A stretch of DNA of 43,167 nucleotides from Sulfuritalea sp. (GTDB taxonomy: Bacteria; Pseudomonadota; Gammaproteobacteria; Burkholderiales; Rhodocyclaceae), in contig JAIPCF010000015.1 in assembly GCA_021738385.1 (NCBI GenBank), forward strand, positions 1 to 43,167, written 5' to 3'. This document shows positions 8,960 through 16,383 of the stretch, piece after piece. Below the pieces are notes generated by a model. It saw only the letters and a list, made by a program, of their open reading frames with translations, did not search any database and had not been told where the DNA came from. The translations under genes were made by a program, and so were the position numbers. Positions within the stretch are counted from its first letter, which is position 1; each line of letters starts with the position of its first letter.

Positions 8960-10090
8960 TTATTTCATTCGCAGGCGACCGGGCGACAGTGCTTCGACAC
9001 TGACGCCTTCGCTTGTGATGTCTTCTGGGATGGCCTCGCCGCGCATCAGGGCGGCGCTAAGCCGGCCCATGGCATTGGCGCTCTGGATGCCGTAGCCACC
9101 TTGCGCTGCAATCCAGAAAAATCCGGATGCTGAGGTGTCAAAGCCGGCGACGAGGTCGCCATCTGAGACAAAAGAACGCAAGCCGGCCCAGACGCGCGCC
9201 GGGCGGCGAATTTGCAGCGTCGTGGCGGCTTCTATGTGGTAGATGCCGGTTGCGACATCGAGTTCCTCGGCTTGTACGTCGTGCGGCGGTACCGGATCGG
9301 CATTGGCCGGCGAGCCGAGCAGCATGCCGGCATCCGGCTTGAAATAGAAGCTTTCATCGACACCGACCACCGCCGGCCAGGAATGGATGTCCAGCTCGGA
9401 CGGCGGGTGGAAGGTGAAGGCGGTGCGGCGCTTGGGCACCAGCCCGATGGTCGAAACACCCGCCAGCTCGGCTATGGCGTCGCACCAGGCGCCGGCGGCG
9501 TTGGCCACTACCGGTGCGGAATAGCTACCGCCGCCAGTGGTGCGTATCTGCCAGTCGCCATCACGCCGGCTCATTTCGCACACGTCAGCATCGCCGATAA
9601 TCTCACCGCCCTGCCGGCGCACGCCGCGCAGATATCCCTGATGCAGTTCGTTCACATCCATGTCCATGGACTTCTGATCAAGTACTGCGCCGACCACCCA
9701 CTCGGGTTTGATCACAGGCACGCGGCGGCAAACTTCTGCGCCATCGATGGCCTGGATGTCGGCGTCTACCGCGCTCAATTCCTTCAGCATGGCCTCGAGC
9801 ATGTCTTGTTGGCCGTGCTCGCCGATGAACATGACGCCGCGCGGACTGAGTATCGGATGCTCGGCAAAACCCGGCGGCGGCGATTCGTAAAACGGCCGCG
9901 AAGCACGAGTCACGGCGCGCACCAGGGGCGTGCCGTAACTTTGGGCATACAACGCCGCCGAACGGCCGGTGGAATGGTAGCCGGGCTGCGATTCGCGTTC
10001 GAGCACCACGACCCTGCCATACGGCGCCAGCCAGTAGGCGGCCGAGGCACCGGCAATACCGCCTCCGATCACAATGAAATCTGCTCGCAT
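8960..10090 (-). CDS. dauA: D-arginine dehydrogenase-like FAD oxidoreductase (DauA family)
   Basis: A 376-residue flavoprotein of the DAO family. It shows the FAD motif VIGGGIAGASAAYWL at the N terminus, then LEREsQPGYHSTGRSAA, EHPILSP, LHQGYLRG, GAWCDAIAELAG, PDAGMLLGSPANADPV and AAQGGYGIQ. From memory these blocks follow Pseudomonas aeruginosa D-arginine dehydrogenase closely, including the active-site His in GYHS. That enzyme oxidises many D-amino acids to 2-oxo acids and passes electrons on without making peroxide. The ATG at 10090 is chosen over a TTG one codon upstream because GGAG lies five bases before it. It follows the Lrp-type regulator gene by 49 bp on the same strand. The exact substrate is uncertain; D-alanine is possible given the neighbouring ald. 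Confidence 0.82.
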   Translation of the reverse strand: MRADFIVIGGGIAGASAAYWLAPYGRVVVLERESQPGYHSTGRSAALYAQSYGTPLVRAVTRASRPFYESPPPGFAEHPILSPRGVMFIGEHGQQDMLEAMLKELSAVDADIQAIDGAEVCRRVPVIKPEWVVGAVLDQKSMDMDVNELHQGYLRGVRRQGGEIIGDADVCEMSRRDGDWQIRTTGGGSYSAPVVANAAGAWCDAIAELAGVSTIGLVPKRRTAFTFHPPSELDIHSWPAVVGVDESFYFKPDAGMLLGSPANADPVPPHDVQAEELDVATGIYHIEAATTLQIRRPARVWAGLRSFVSDGDLVAGFDTSASGFFWIAAQGGYGIQSANAMGRLSAALMRGEAIPEDITSEGVSVEALSPGRLRMK

Positions 10091-10139
10091 CAAAACTCCA
10101 TGAGTTGCTTATCCGTACAGGATATGTTGTGTAAGAGAA

Positions 10140-10607
10140 TCAGACATCCAGCGCTGTTTTCTTGCATACGGCGCGCAGGGCGAAGCTCGATCGAATTCGC
10201 GCCACGCCGGGCAGGCGCGTCAAGTGCTGCTTGTGGATACGCTCGTAGTCCTGGGTGTCGGCGGCCACCACCCGGATCAGGTAATCGGCGTCGCCCGACA
10301 TCAGATAACACTCCATGATGTCGGGGCAGGCTTGCACCGCATTCTCGAATTTTTGCAGCAAGTCTTCATTCTGGCTGTTCAGCGTGACTTCGACAAAAAT
10401 GCTGGTTGGCCGGCCAATCGCTTCCTGCCGCACCAGCGCAACGTAGCCCTCGATCACGCCGGCTTCTTCGAGTTGTTGCACTCGGCGCAAACAGGCCGAG
10501 GGCGACAGATTGACCCGCTGTGCGAGCAGGGCGTTGGTCATGCGGCCGTCGGCCTGCAACTCGGCCAGAATCTTACGATCTATCTTGTCGAACTCGATTG
10601 GCCGCAT
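10140..10607 (-). CDS. Lrp/AsnC-family transcriptional regulator
   Basis: A 155-residue regulator with an N-terminal winged helix-turn-helix (KIDRKILAELQADGRMTNALLAQRVNLSPS, cited by its ends KIDRKIL and VNLSPSACLRRV). A C-terminal RAM ligand-binding domain follows (about 65-145, IMECYLMSGDADYLIRV). Such proteins form octamers and respond to amino acids. It is divergent from alanine dehydrogenase across 133 bp and leads the flavoenzyme gene. This is the classic layout for a local regulator that activates an amino-acid catabolic gene when its substrate is present. I infer alanine or a D-amino acid as the signal. Confidence 0.9.
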   Translation of the reverse strand: MRPIEFDKIDRKILAELQADGRMTNALLAQRVNLSPSACLRRVQQLEEAGVIEGYVALVRQEAIGRPTSIFVEVTLNSQNEDLLQKFENAVQACPDIMECYLMSGDADYLIRVVAADTQDYERIHKQHLTRLPGVARIRSSFALRAVCKKTALDV

Positions 10608-10740
10608 GATCTTCGAAGGAATGATGAAATTGCCGAATATTGTTGCACAACTGATCGATTAGGCCAATGTCTTTGCAAGCACCTTTTGTGCGCTTCGGCT
10701 CATCATGCCTGTTCTGACACACCCAACCACGGAGAGCAAA
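10608..10740 (+). promoter_or_regulatory. Divergent control region between the Lrp-type regulator and ald
   Basis: These 133 bp hold both promoters and very likely the regulator's binding sites. An AT-rich patch with TTGCCGAATATTGTTGCAC at about 10633 stands out from the GC-rich surroundings and is a fair candidate operator. The ald ribosome site GGAG lies at about 10732. No clean -35/-10 pair is visible. Confidence 0.45.
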
Positions 10741-11859
10741 ATGCTGATCGGCGTACCCAAGGAAATCAAGGTTCACGAATACCGCGTCGGCATGACGCCG
10801 GCCTCAGTGCAGGAAGCCGTGATGAATGGTCACGGCGTTCTGGTCCAGTCGGGCGCCGGCGCCGGCATCGGCTGCGATGACGAGGCGTATGTCAGCGCCG
10901 GCGCGCAAATCGCCGCCACGGCTGCTGACGTGTTTGCCGCGGCCGACATGATCGTCAAGGTCAAGGAACCGCAGCCGGTCGAGTGCGCCATGTTGCGCAA
11001 GGGTCAGATTCTGTTTACCTATCTGCACCTGGCACCCGATCCGGAGCAGGCGCGCTTGCTGCAAAAGTCCGGCTGTATTGCGATCGCTTACGAAACCGTC
11101 ACCGACGCTCAGGGCGGTCTGCCGCTGCTGGCGCCGATGAGCGAAGTGGCCGGCCGCATGTCGATCCAGGTGGGTGCGGCGTCTTTGCAAAAAGCTTATG
11201 GCGGGCGCGGCATTTTGCTCGGCGGTGTGCCCGGCGTGCGACCCGCGCACGTGGTAGTGCTGGGCGGCGGCATTTCAGGCACTCATGCGGCGCACATGGC
11301 CGTCGGGATGGGCGCGGATGTGACCATCCTCGACAAATCACTGCCGCGTCTGCGCTATCTGGGCGAGATTTTCAATGGCCGCGTGGCGACGGTGTACTCG
11401 ACGTCGCTGGCGGTCGAGGAAGCCATCAAGCAGGCCGATCTGGTGATCGGTGCCGTGTTGATCCCGGGCGCCGCCGCGCCCAAGCTGATTCGTCGCGAGC
11501 ATCTGGCGATGATGAAAAAAGGCTCGGTGCTGGTCGACATTTCCATTGACCAGGGCGGCTGTTTCGAGACCTCGAAAGCCACCACGCACCAAGATCCGAC
11601 ATATGAAGTCGACGGCGTGATTCACTATTGCGTCGCCAACATGCCCGGAGCCGTGCCGCACACTTCAACCTTTGCGCTGAACAATGCCACCTTGCCGCAT
11701 ACCCTGGCGCTGGCCAACAAGGGCTGGAAGCAGGCCTGTCGCGACAATCCTCACCTTGCCGCCGGACTGAACGTTTGCGACGGAAAGATCACTTGCAAGA
11801 TGGTGGCGGATGCTTTGAAGCTGGACTACCAGCCCGCCGAAAGTTTCCTCGCCGCCTGA
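10741..11859 (+). CDS. ald: Alanine dehydrogenase
   Basis: A 372-residue NAD-dependent L-alanine dehydrogenase, which reversibly converts L-alanine to pyruvate and ammonia. It starts MLIGVPKEIKVHEYRVG. The expected catalytic Lys is at 75 (KVKEP) and His at 96 (YLHLAPD). The dinucleotide-binding motif is VVVLGGGISGTHAAHMAVG, followed by TILDKS. The length matches the family. The ATG at 10741 has GGAG nine bases upstream; an in-frame ATG 36 bases earlier would add residues that homologues lack. It faces the MFS gene and is separated from it by a strong symmetrical terminator. Confidence 0.95.
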   Translation: MLIGVPKEIKVHEYRVGMTPASVQEAVMNGHGVLVQSGAGAGIGCDDEAYVSAGAQIAATAADVFAAADMIVKVKEPQPVECAMLRKGQILFTYLHLAPDPEQARLLQKSGCIAIAYETVTDAQGGLPLLAPMSEVAGRMSIQVGAASLQKAYGGRGILLGGVPGVRPAHVVVLGGGISGTHAAHMAVGMGADVTILDKSLPRLRYLGEIFNGRVATVYSTSLAVEEAIKQADLVIGAVLIPGAAAPKLIRREHLAMMKKGSVLVDISIDQGGCFETSKATTHQDPTYEVDGVIHYCVANMPGAVPHTSTFALNNATLPHTLALANKGWKQACRDNPHLAAGLNVCDGKITCKMVADALKLDYQPAESFLAA

Positions 11860-11874
11860 GCGCGGCGAAGCAGC

Positions 11875-11898
11875 AAAACTCGGCGCTGGCGACACGGC
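11875..11898 (+). repeat. Dispersed repeat, short form
   Basis: A 24-bp copy: AAAACTCGGCGCTGG followed directly by CGACACGGC, the two ends of the 84-bp form with the 60-bp core missing. It makes the left arm of the ald/MFS terminator. Confidence 0.8.
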
Positions 11899-11902
11899 AA
11901 AT

Positions 11903-11926
11903 GCCTTATCGCCGGCGCCGAGTTTT
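11903..11926 (-). repeat. Dispersed repeat, short form, inverted partner
   Basis: Read on the reverse strand this is AAAACTCGGCGCCGG then CGATAAGGC, three differences from the commonest form. It lies four bases from the copy at 11875, in opposite orientation, and makes the right arm of the terminator. Confidence 0.65.
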
Positions 11927-13182
11927 TAGGGATTGCTGTCGGACGCGGTGCCGGTGTGCATCTGGATGCGCCCGACAAAGATCATGGCGCTCAGCGTCGC
12001 ACCAATTGCCAGATAACCGACAAAGTTGTATCCGTCAATCTGACCAGAGGCCGTTGCGCTAATCATCAAGCCCCCGACATAAGACGCTACGCCGGCCGCG
12101 AGTTGCTGGACGGCGCCGTTCATCGAAAGAAATGTACCGCGCAGCCGGGGTTGTACGGCGGAGGTGACGATCGCCATGGCCGGCACCATGCGTCCCGGCA
12201 CAAATATAAAAAACACCGTTGAAACCACGACCATGAGCCACAGCGGTATCGGAAACAGATGTGTCTGTATGAAAAGCGGCACCATGGAACACATGGCGAT
12301 CAGGCGGTAAGTCCAGATTTTTCCCCGCGCGTCGGCGAGGCGACCGATCAGGCGCGAGGTGAAAAAGGTGGCGCAGCCGCCGACGAAATAGATCAGCGGA
12401 ATGTCTTCCTGACGAATGCCGACATTCGCCGTGACGTAGATCGTGATGTAGGGAATTACGGTGAAGCCGGAGAACATCAGCAAGGCCATGAAGACCAGCG
12501 CCCGGATGTGGTTGGCATCGCGCAACACCGCCAGCATTGCCGAGAGCGGGTGCGCGCGTTCAGTTTCGCTGATGATGGCACTGGGCAAGTGGCCACTCAG
12601 TGTGGGCAGCATTTTCCAGCCCAGCAACAGGAAGCCGCAGGACAGCGCGGCAATGAAAATAAAAGGAAAGCGCCAGCCGAACTGATTGGCGAGGTAAAGC
12701 GAGAGCGGTACGCCGGCCACGGTAGATAGTGCAAACGCCGACATGATGGTGCCGCTGGCTCGACCGCGCCGCTCGAAGGGAATCAGATCACCGACCATGG
12801 TTTGTATCATTGAACCGAGCACACCGCCAAAACCTCCCGCCATGCAGCGTGCCAGCAGCAGCGTGCCATAGCCCGGCGCCAGACCGCAGGCCAGCGTGGC
12901 CACCACGAACAGGGCGAACATAACCAACAGCATGCGTTTGCGCTCGAAACGGTCGACAAAGACAGCTGTCAGCACGCCAGTGAATGCGGCGGTGAAGGTA
13001 TAGGCCGACACCAGCAGACCGAATTCGTGCGTACCCACATTGAGTTCGCGCATCAAGATCGGGCCCAAAGGCATCATGATCATGAAGTCGAGAATGTGCA
13101 CAAACTGGATTCCGGCCAGCGTGACCAGCAGTACGCGTTCGCGTGCGGGCGTGAGAAATTCGGGTGCCGGGGATGGGTTCAT
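11926..13182 (-). CDS. Major facilitator superfamily transporter
   Basis: A 418-residue inner-membrane protein with about twelve hydrophobic segments. The MFS signature between segments 2 and 3 reads VDRFERKRMLL, and the arginine-rich GDLIPFERRGRASG follows segment 4. The early motif DFMIMMPLGPILMRELNVG is typical of the AraJ/Bcr-like drug or sugar efflux branch. The substrate is unknown. I chose the ATG at 13182 since the cytoplasmic N terminus and first membrane segment follow directly. However, the frame is open upstream through a complete long repeat copy to an ATG at 13310, which would give a 461-residue form with a repeat-encoded N terminus. Confidence 0.85.
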   Translation of the reverse strand: MNPSPAPEFLTPARERVLLVTLAGIQFVHILDFMIMMPLGPILMRELNVGTHEFGLLVSAYTFTAAFTGVLTAVFVDRFERKRMLLVMFALFVVATLACGLAPGYGTLLLARCMAGGFGGVLGSMIQTMVGDLIPFERRGRASGTIMSAFALSTVAGVPLSLYLANQFGWRFPFIFIAALSCGFLLLGWKMLPTLSGHLPSAIISETERAHPLSAMLAVLRDANHIRALVFMALLMFSGFTVIPYITIYVTANVGIRQEDIPLIYFVGGCATFFTSRLIGRLADARGKIWTYRLIAMCSMVPLFIQTHLFPIPLWLMVVVSTVFFIFVPGRMVPAMAIVTSAVQPRLRGTFLSMNGAVQQLAAGVASYVGGLMISATASGQIDGYNFVGYLAIGATLSAMIFVGRIQMHTGTASDSNP

Positions 13183-13221
13183 TGTTTCGCGTGCCTGGAG
13201 GCGGGGGTATAAGAAACTGCA

Positions 13222-13305
13222 AAAAGTCGGCGCTGATGAAGCAACTGCGCTACGGAGCGGTCGAGCAAAAGACGCTCTCTTCGCCGTAGCGGATGGTGGC
13301 ACGGC
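13222..13305 (+). repeat. Dispersed repeat, long form, copy C
   Basis: A more diverged 84-bp copy with about ten changes from copy B. The outer CGCTAC/GTAGCG and inner GAGC/GCTC hairpin arms are kept. It lies 39 bp upstream of the MFS start. Its reverse-strand frame (Ala-Val-Pro-Pro-Ser-Ala-Thr-Ala) is open and in frame with the MFS coding sequence, with an ATG two codons before its first codon. Confidence 0.85.
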
Positions 13306-13371
13306 GGTCATGCACGATCTGGCATTGTGCCGGACCCCGTGGGGGGGGGCTCTGGACAGCAGAGAGTGCAA

Positions 13372-13476
13372 ATGAAGACATACCAAGACGCCAGTTTACG
13401 CACCGACAGCCAGGTATTCGAACAATTCGCTCGAGGCGCAGCAATTATTTATCGGCTTGGCGAGCGCGATCGGTAA
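13372..13476 (+). CDS. Possible 34-residue small ORF
   Basis: An ATG at 13372 with AGAGAG upstream opens a 34-codon frame ending in TAA. The product begins MKTYQDASLRTDSQ and is polar, with no membrane segment or known motif. It lies in the 239-bp gap before the pirin gene, just after a run of nine G at 13341-13349. It may be a leader, a gene remnant or chance; I do not recognise it. Confidence 0.2.
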   Translation: MKTYQDASLRTDSQVFEQFARGAAIIYRLGERDR

Positions 13477-13544
13477 ACCGGCGGCGAATATACTCAAGCC
13501 GCAAAGCCGTGGTCGGGCACGATTTATTGAAAATGGAGAGCCGA

Positions 13545-14255
13545 ATGATTGAATTACGCAAGGCCGACGAGCGCGGCGTCGCCAACTTCGGCTGGCTGGA
13601 TTCACTCCACACGTTTTCCTTTGGTCATTATCACGACCCGCGGCAGATGGGTTTTTCCGATCTGCGGGTGATCAACGACGATCGCGTACAGCCAGGCCAG
13701 GGTTTCGGCACGCATTCGCATCGCGACATGGAGATTTTTTCCTATGTGCTCGAAGGTGCGCTGGAGCACAAGGACTCGATGGGTACTGGCTCGGTGATTC
13801 GCCGCGGCGACGTGCAGATGATGAGTGCCGGCAGCGGCATTAGCCACAGCGAGTTCAATCATTCGGCGCAGGAGCCGGTGCATTTCCTGCAAATCTGGAT
13901 CGTGCCGGATCGGACCGGCGTGGCTCCGCGCTATCAGCAGAAGAACTTCTCGTCCGCCGAAAAACGCGGTCGCCTGTGCCCGATCATTACATCCGACGCA
14001 TCAGACGGCGCGCTGGGGGTGTACCAGGACGCCCGGGTGTATGCCGGCCTGTTCGACGGCGCGGAAAGCAGCGAATTCACCCTGCCTGCGAATCGATGGG
14101 GCTATGTCCATGTTGCGCGTGGCGCGGTGCATGTCAATGGCACGGCGATGGAAGCCGGCGACGGTGCCCGAATTCGTGACGAGCCACTGTTGCGCTTCGA
14201 CAAGGGGCGGGATGCCGAAGTGCTGCTGTTCGATCTACGGCCGGCCAGTACTTAG
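13545..14255 (+). CDS. Pirin-family bicupin protein (YhaK/quercetinase-like)
   Basis: A 236-residue pirin. The first cupin carries FSFGHYHDP, then GTHSHRDMEIFSYVLEGAL with His57 and His59, and GSGISHSEFN with His101 and Glu103. These are the four expected metal ligands. The second cupin (about 140-232) lacks metal ligands, as usual. Bacterial pirins of this branch show quercetin dioxygenase activity in vitro or act as redox-sensitive partners; the cellular role is unsettled. The ATG at 13545 has GGAGAG just upstream. It converges on the BtuF-like gene with only 14 bp between stops. Confidence 0.9.
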   Translation: MIELRKADERGVANFGWLDSLHTFSFGHYHDPRQMGFSDLRVINDDRVQPGQGFGTHSHRDMEIFSYVLEGALEHKDSMGTGSVIRRGDVQMMSAGSGISHSEFNHSAQEPVHFLQIWIVPDRTGVAPRYQQKNFSSAEKRGRLCPIITSDASDGALGVYQDARVYAGLFDGAESSEFTLPANRWGYVHVARGAVHVNGTAMEAGDGARIRDEPLLRFDKGRDAEVLLFDLRPAST

Positions 14256-14269
14256 GCGATGTGGCGCGC

Positions 14270-15076
14270 CTACTCGGCTGCCCCGGTTCTTTGTCCTCGT
14301 AGCTCGGCCAGGTAGTTCAACCCTGCAATCGCTCGACTGCCATACCATGACAGCATTTCGCCATCGACCCGGATTACCGGTCGCTGCGTCTGCGCGTGCA
14401 GTTCAGTTGCATCGCGATCGCTGAATGCATAGGGCTCCGAGGGCAGCAGGACACGCTGAATGTCGTCCAGCCAAGGCTCGGCAAAGGTGAACTCGGGGTA
14501 TCGCACCGAAGCCTCGGTCGGCAAAGTATCCCATCCACCGGCGCCGAGCATGGAGGCGATGTAGGTATCGCGTCGTATCGTCATCCAGGGTTCGCGCCAG
14601 ATCGGATACAGCACCGATTCGCGCGGCAGCGCAGCGGCCATGGCGGCGAGATTGTTCCGCGCATCGGCGAATGCCGATGCCAGTCGCGCTGATTCGTTCT
14701 CGCGACAAAAGATGCCGCCGAGCAAGGCATACAACGCCAGATTGTCATCCACGGTTCGCGGATGCACGACTACGACATGCGGCACGAAAGCCATCATGGC
14801 TTCAACCGGTTCGCGCCGGTTCTCGTCGATATCTGCAATCACATGCGTCGGCGCCAGCGATTGGATGACGTCAAGCTTGATGTCCTTGGTGCCGCCGACC
14901 TTGGGAATCCGCCGCAGGATTTCCTTGGGATGAACGCAGAAACCCGTGCGCCCGACCAGATACTCCGCCAGCCCGAGATCGCAGATGAGCTCGGTCAGGC
15001 TGGGCACCAGGCTGACAATACGCGGGTGGCCTTCAAACGCCTGGTGTTGGCAACTCAGCGCGTCGGTCAGCGCCAT
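14270..15076 (-). CDS. BtuF-like helical-backbone metal/cobalamin-binding protein without signal peptide
   Basis: A 268-residue protein of the TroA/BtuF fold. It has RIVSLVPSLTELICDLGL near the N terminus and VVVVHPRTVDDNLALYALLGGI in the second lobe's entry. Family members bind vitamin B12, haem or metal chelates for ABC import. Here the N terminus (MALTDALSCQHQ) shows no signal peptide or lipobox, so it may be cytoplasmic, or the true start may lie elsewhere. No ABC transporter genes are adjacent. It starts 11 bp after dsbA on the same strand and probably ends the argS-SPOR-dsbA transcript. A TTG one codon upstream is an alternative start. Confidence 0.75.
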   Translation of the reverse strand: MALTDALSCQHQAFEGHPRIVSLVPSLTELICDLGLAEYLVGRTGFCVHPKEILRRIPKVGGTKDIKLDVIQSLAPTHVIADIDENRREPVEAMMAFVPHVVVVHPRTVDDNLALYALLGGIFCRENESARLASAFADARNNLAAMAAALPRESVLYPIWREPWMTIRRDTYIASMLGAGGWDTLPTEASVRYPEFTFAEPWLDDIQRVLLPSEPYAFSDRDATELHAQTQRPVIRVDGEMLSWYGSRAIAGLNYLAELRGQRTGAAE

Positions 15077-15087
15077 CAAGATGAGGA

Positions 15088-15747
15088 TTAGCGGCCGATG
15101 GTGCCCGGCTTGCCGCCGGATATGGCGCGTATGTTTTCGACAATCTGTTCGACAGTCGCCACCATATCCGCATGACTTGACTGTGGCAGCGCCAGATACA
15201 TACCATTCACCATCAAACTCGGAACGCCGGTCATCCCCGAGGCCAGAGTCAGCCTGCGGGCCTGTGCGACGCGGCTCTTCACGCCGAACGACGACGAGGT
15301 TTCACGGAACTTTTTGATATCGACACCCTTGGTCGCCAGCCATTCGTGCAGGATTTTCTCGTTGCTGAGTCGTTTGCGCTCAATGTGCGTTGCCTTGAAT
15401 ATCTCGCCATGCAGTTGTTCCAGCAGGCCCATGGCTTCCAGCGAGTAGTACAAATTGGCGGCCGGCGCCCACTGGTTGTTGGGAAAAATTGCCGGCACGC
15501 GGCGGAAGCTGACATCTGGCGGCAGCTTTTTCAGCCAGGTTCCAAGTACCGGCTCGAAGTCGAAGCAATGCGGACAGCCATACCAAAAGAATTCCGTGAC
15601 TTCAATTTTCGAACTATCCGTCGCCAACGGCGGGCTGATCGATTGATAGTCCTTGCCCTTGATGAGTTCGGCAGCGGTCGCAGTGCAGCCCAGTCCGACG
15701 CCAATGATGGTCAGAAATGCTGCCAAAGCGCTATGCCATGTCCTCAT
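15088..15747 (-). CDS. dsbA: DsbA-type periplasmic thiol:disulfide oxidoreductase
   Basis: A 219-residue protein with a signal peptide (hydrophobic 8-20, likely cut after TATAA). It has a thioredoxin fold interrupted by a helical insert. The active site is Cys58-Pro-His-Cys61 in FFWYGCPHCFDFEP, and the cis-proline loop reads GVPSLMVNG. CPHC is the DsbA dipeptide, so it should be the strong oxidant that puts disulfides into exported proteins. It lies eight bases after the SPOR-domain gene, in the argS-SPOR-dsbA order common in betaproteobacteria. Confidence 0.92.
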   Translation of the reverse strand: MRTWHSALAAFLTIIGVGLGCTATAAELIKGKDYQSISPPLATDSSKIEVTEFFWYGCPHCFDFEPVLGTWLKKLPPDVSFRRVPAIFPNNQWAPAANLYYSLEAMGLLEQLHGEIFKATHIERKRLSNEKILHEWLATKGVDIKKFRETSSSFGVKSRVAQARRLTLASGMTGVPSLMVNGMYLALPQSSHADMVATVEQIVENIRAISGGKPGTIGR

Positions 15748-15755
15748 ATCTGCTC

Positions 15756-16382
15756 CTATTGCTTGACCAGCGTGCCCTGCACCCCTGCCTGAGCCAAAAG
15801 TTCACGCGTGCGGTTCATTTCTGCGACATCACCATAGGGACCCAAGCGTACGCGGTGCATGGTGCCTTTTCCAGGGATGTCCACTTCTTGCACGTTGGCC
15901 TCCAGTCCGGCAAGGGCAAGGCGTGCTTTCAGGTTGTCGGCATCAGCAGCTTTCTTGAATGCACCCACTTGAAGAAACAGGGTTTCTTTTGGCTCAGGCC
16001 TGGTGGCAGGCTCCGGCGCAATGCTGACCGGGGGCGTTGGGCTTGTTCTGGGTGCGGCGGGCCCCGGCGGGGCCGGCTGCTTTCCCTCAAGGATGCCGTA
16101 GAACTCGAATCGCCGCTCGCCAGCTGTCTTGTCGCCGGGCTTTCCAGGCAGTGGCAAGGGGGTCTGTGAGCCGTTTACGACCGATGAATCCGCCTTCGGC
16201 GCGCCTTCATATTTGTTTTGAAAGGGCAGTGTTGCCTTATTGAGGTACAGGGTCACGCCGAACGAGATCAGCACGCCGATCACCAGGCCGATGAAAATGC
16301 CGAGCACGGTGCCGCCGCCATTCTTTTTCTGTGGTGCCCGTGGGCGCTGCACCGCGCCCGAAGTCTTGTCGAATTTGCTCAT
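15756..16382 (-). CDS. SPOR-domain inner-membrane protein
   Basis: A 208-residue protein. It has a short basic cytoplasmic tail, one membrane segment (about 27-47, VLGIFIGLVIGVLISFGVTLY), a proline-rich linker (about 75-130) and a C-terminal SPOR domain (about 135-207, LFLQVGAFKKAADADNL and HRVRLGPYGDV). SPOR domains bind peptidoglycan stripped of stem peptides at the septum, so the protein likely joins the division machinery, as FtsN does. It begins one base after argS. FtsN identity is plausible but not certain, because several SPOR proteins share this layout. Confidence 0.88.
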   Translation of the reverse strand: MSKFDKTSGAVQRPRAPQKKNGGGTVLGIFIGLVIGVLISFGVTLYLNKATLPFQNKYEGAPKADSSVVNGSQTPLPLPGKPGDKTAGERRFEFYGILEGKQPAPPGPAAPRTSPTPPVSIAPEPATRPEPKETLFLQVGAFKKAADADNLKARLALAGLEANVQEVDIPGKGTMHRVRLGPYGDVAEMNRTRELLAQAGVQGTLVKQ

Positions 16383-16383
16383 G

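Larger units (their letters stand above)
11875..11926. terminator. Bidirectional terminator made of two inverted short repeat copies
   Basis: An 18-bp stem with one G-T type mismatch runs from AAAACTCGGCGCTGGCGA (11875-11892) to TCGCCGGCGCCGAGTTTT (11909-11926). The loop holds a smaller GGCA/TGCC pair. Runs of A on the left and T on the right give T-tails in both directions, so it should stop both ald and the convergent MFS gene. Each half is itself a 24-bp short copy of the dispersed repeat. The right edge overlaps the MFS stop codon. Confidence 0.85.

Noticed and set aside
9212..10318. A 368-codon plus-strand frame over the flavoenzyme gene
   Set aside because: It is antisense to a well-supported flavoenzyme with family motifs along its whole length.
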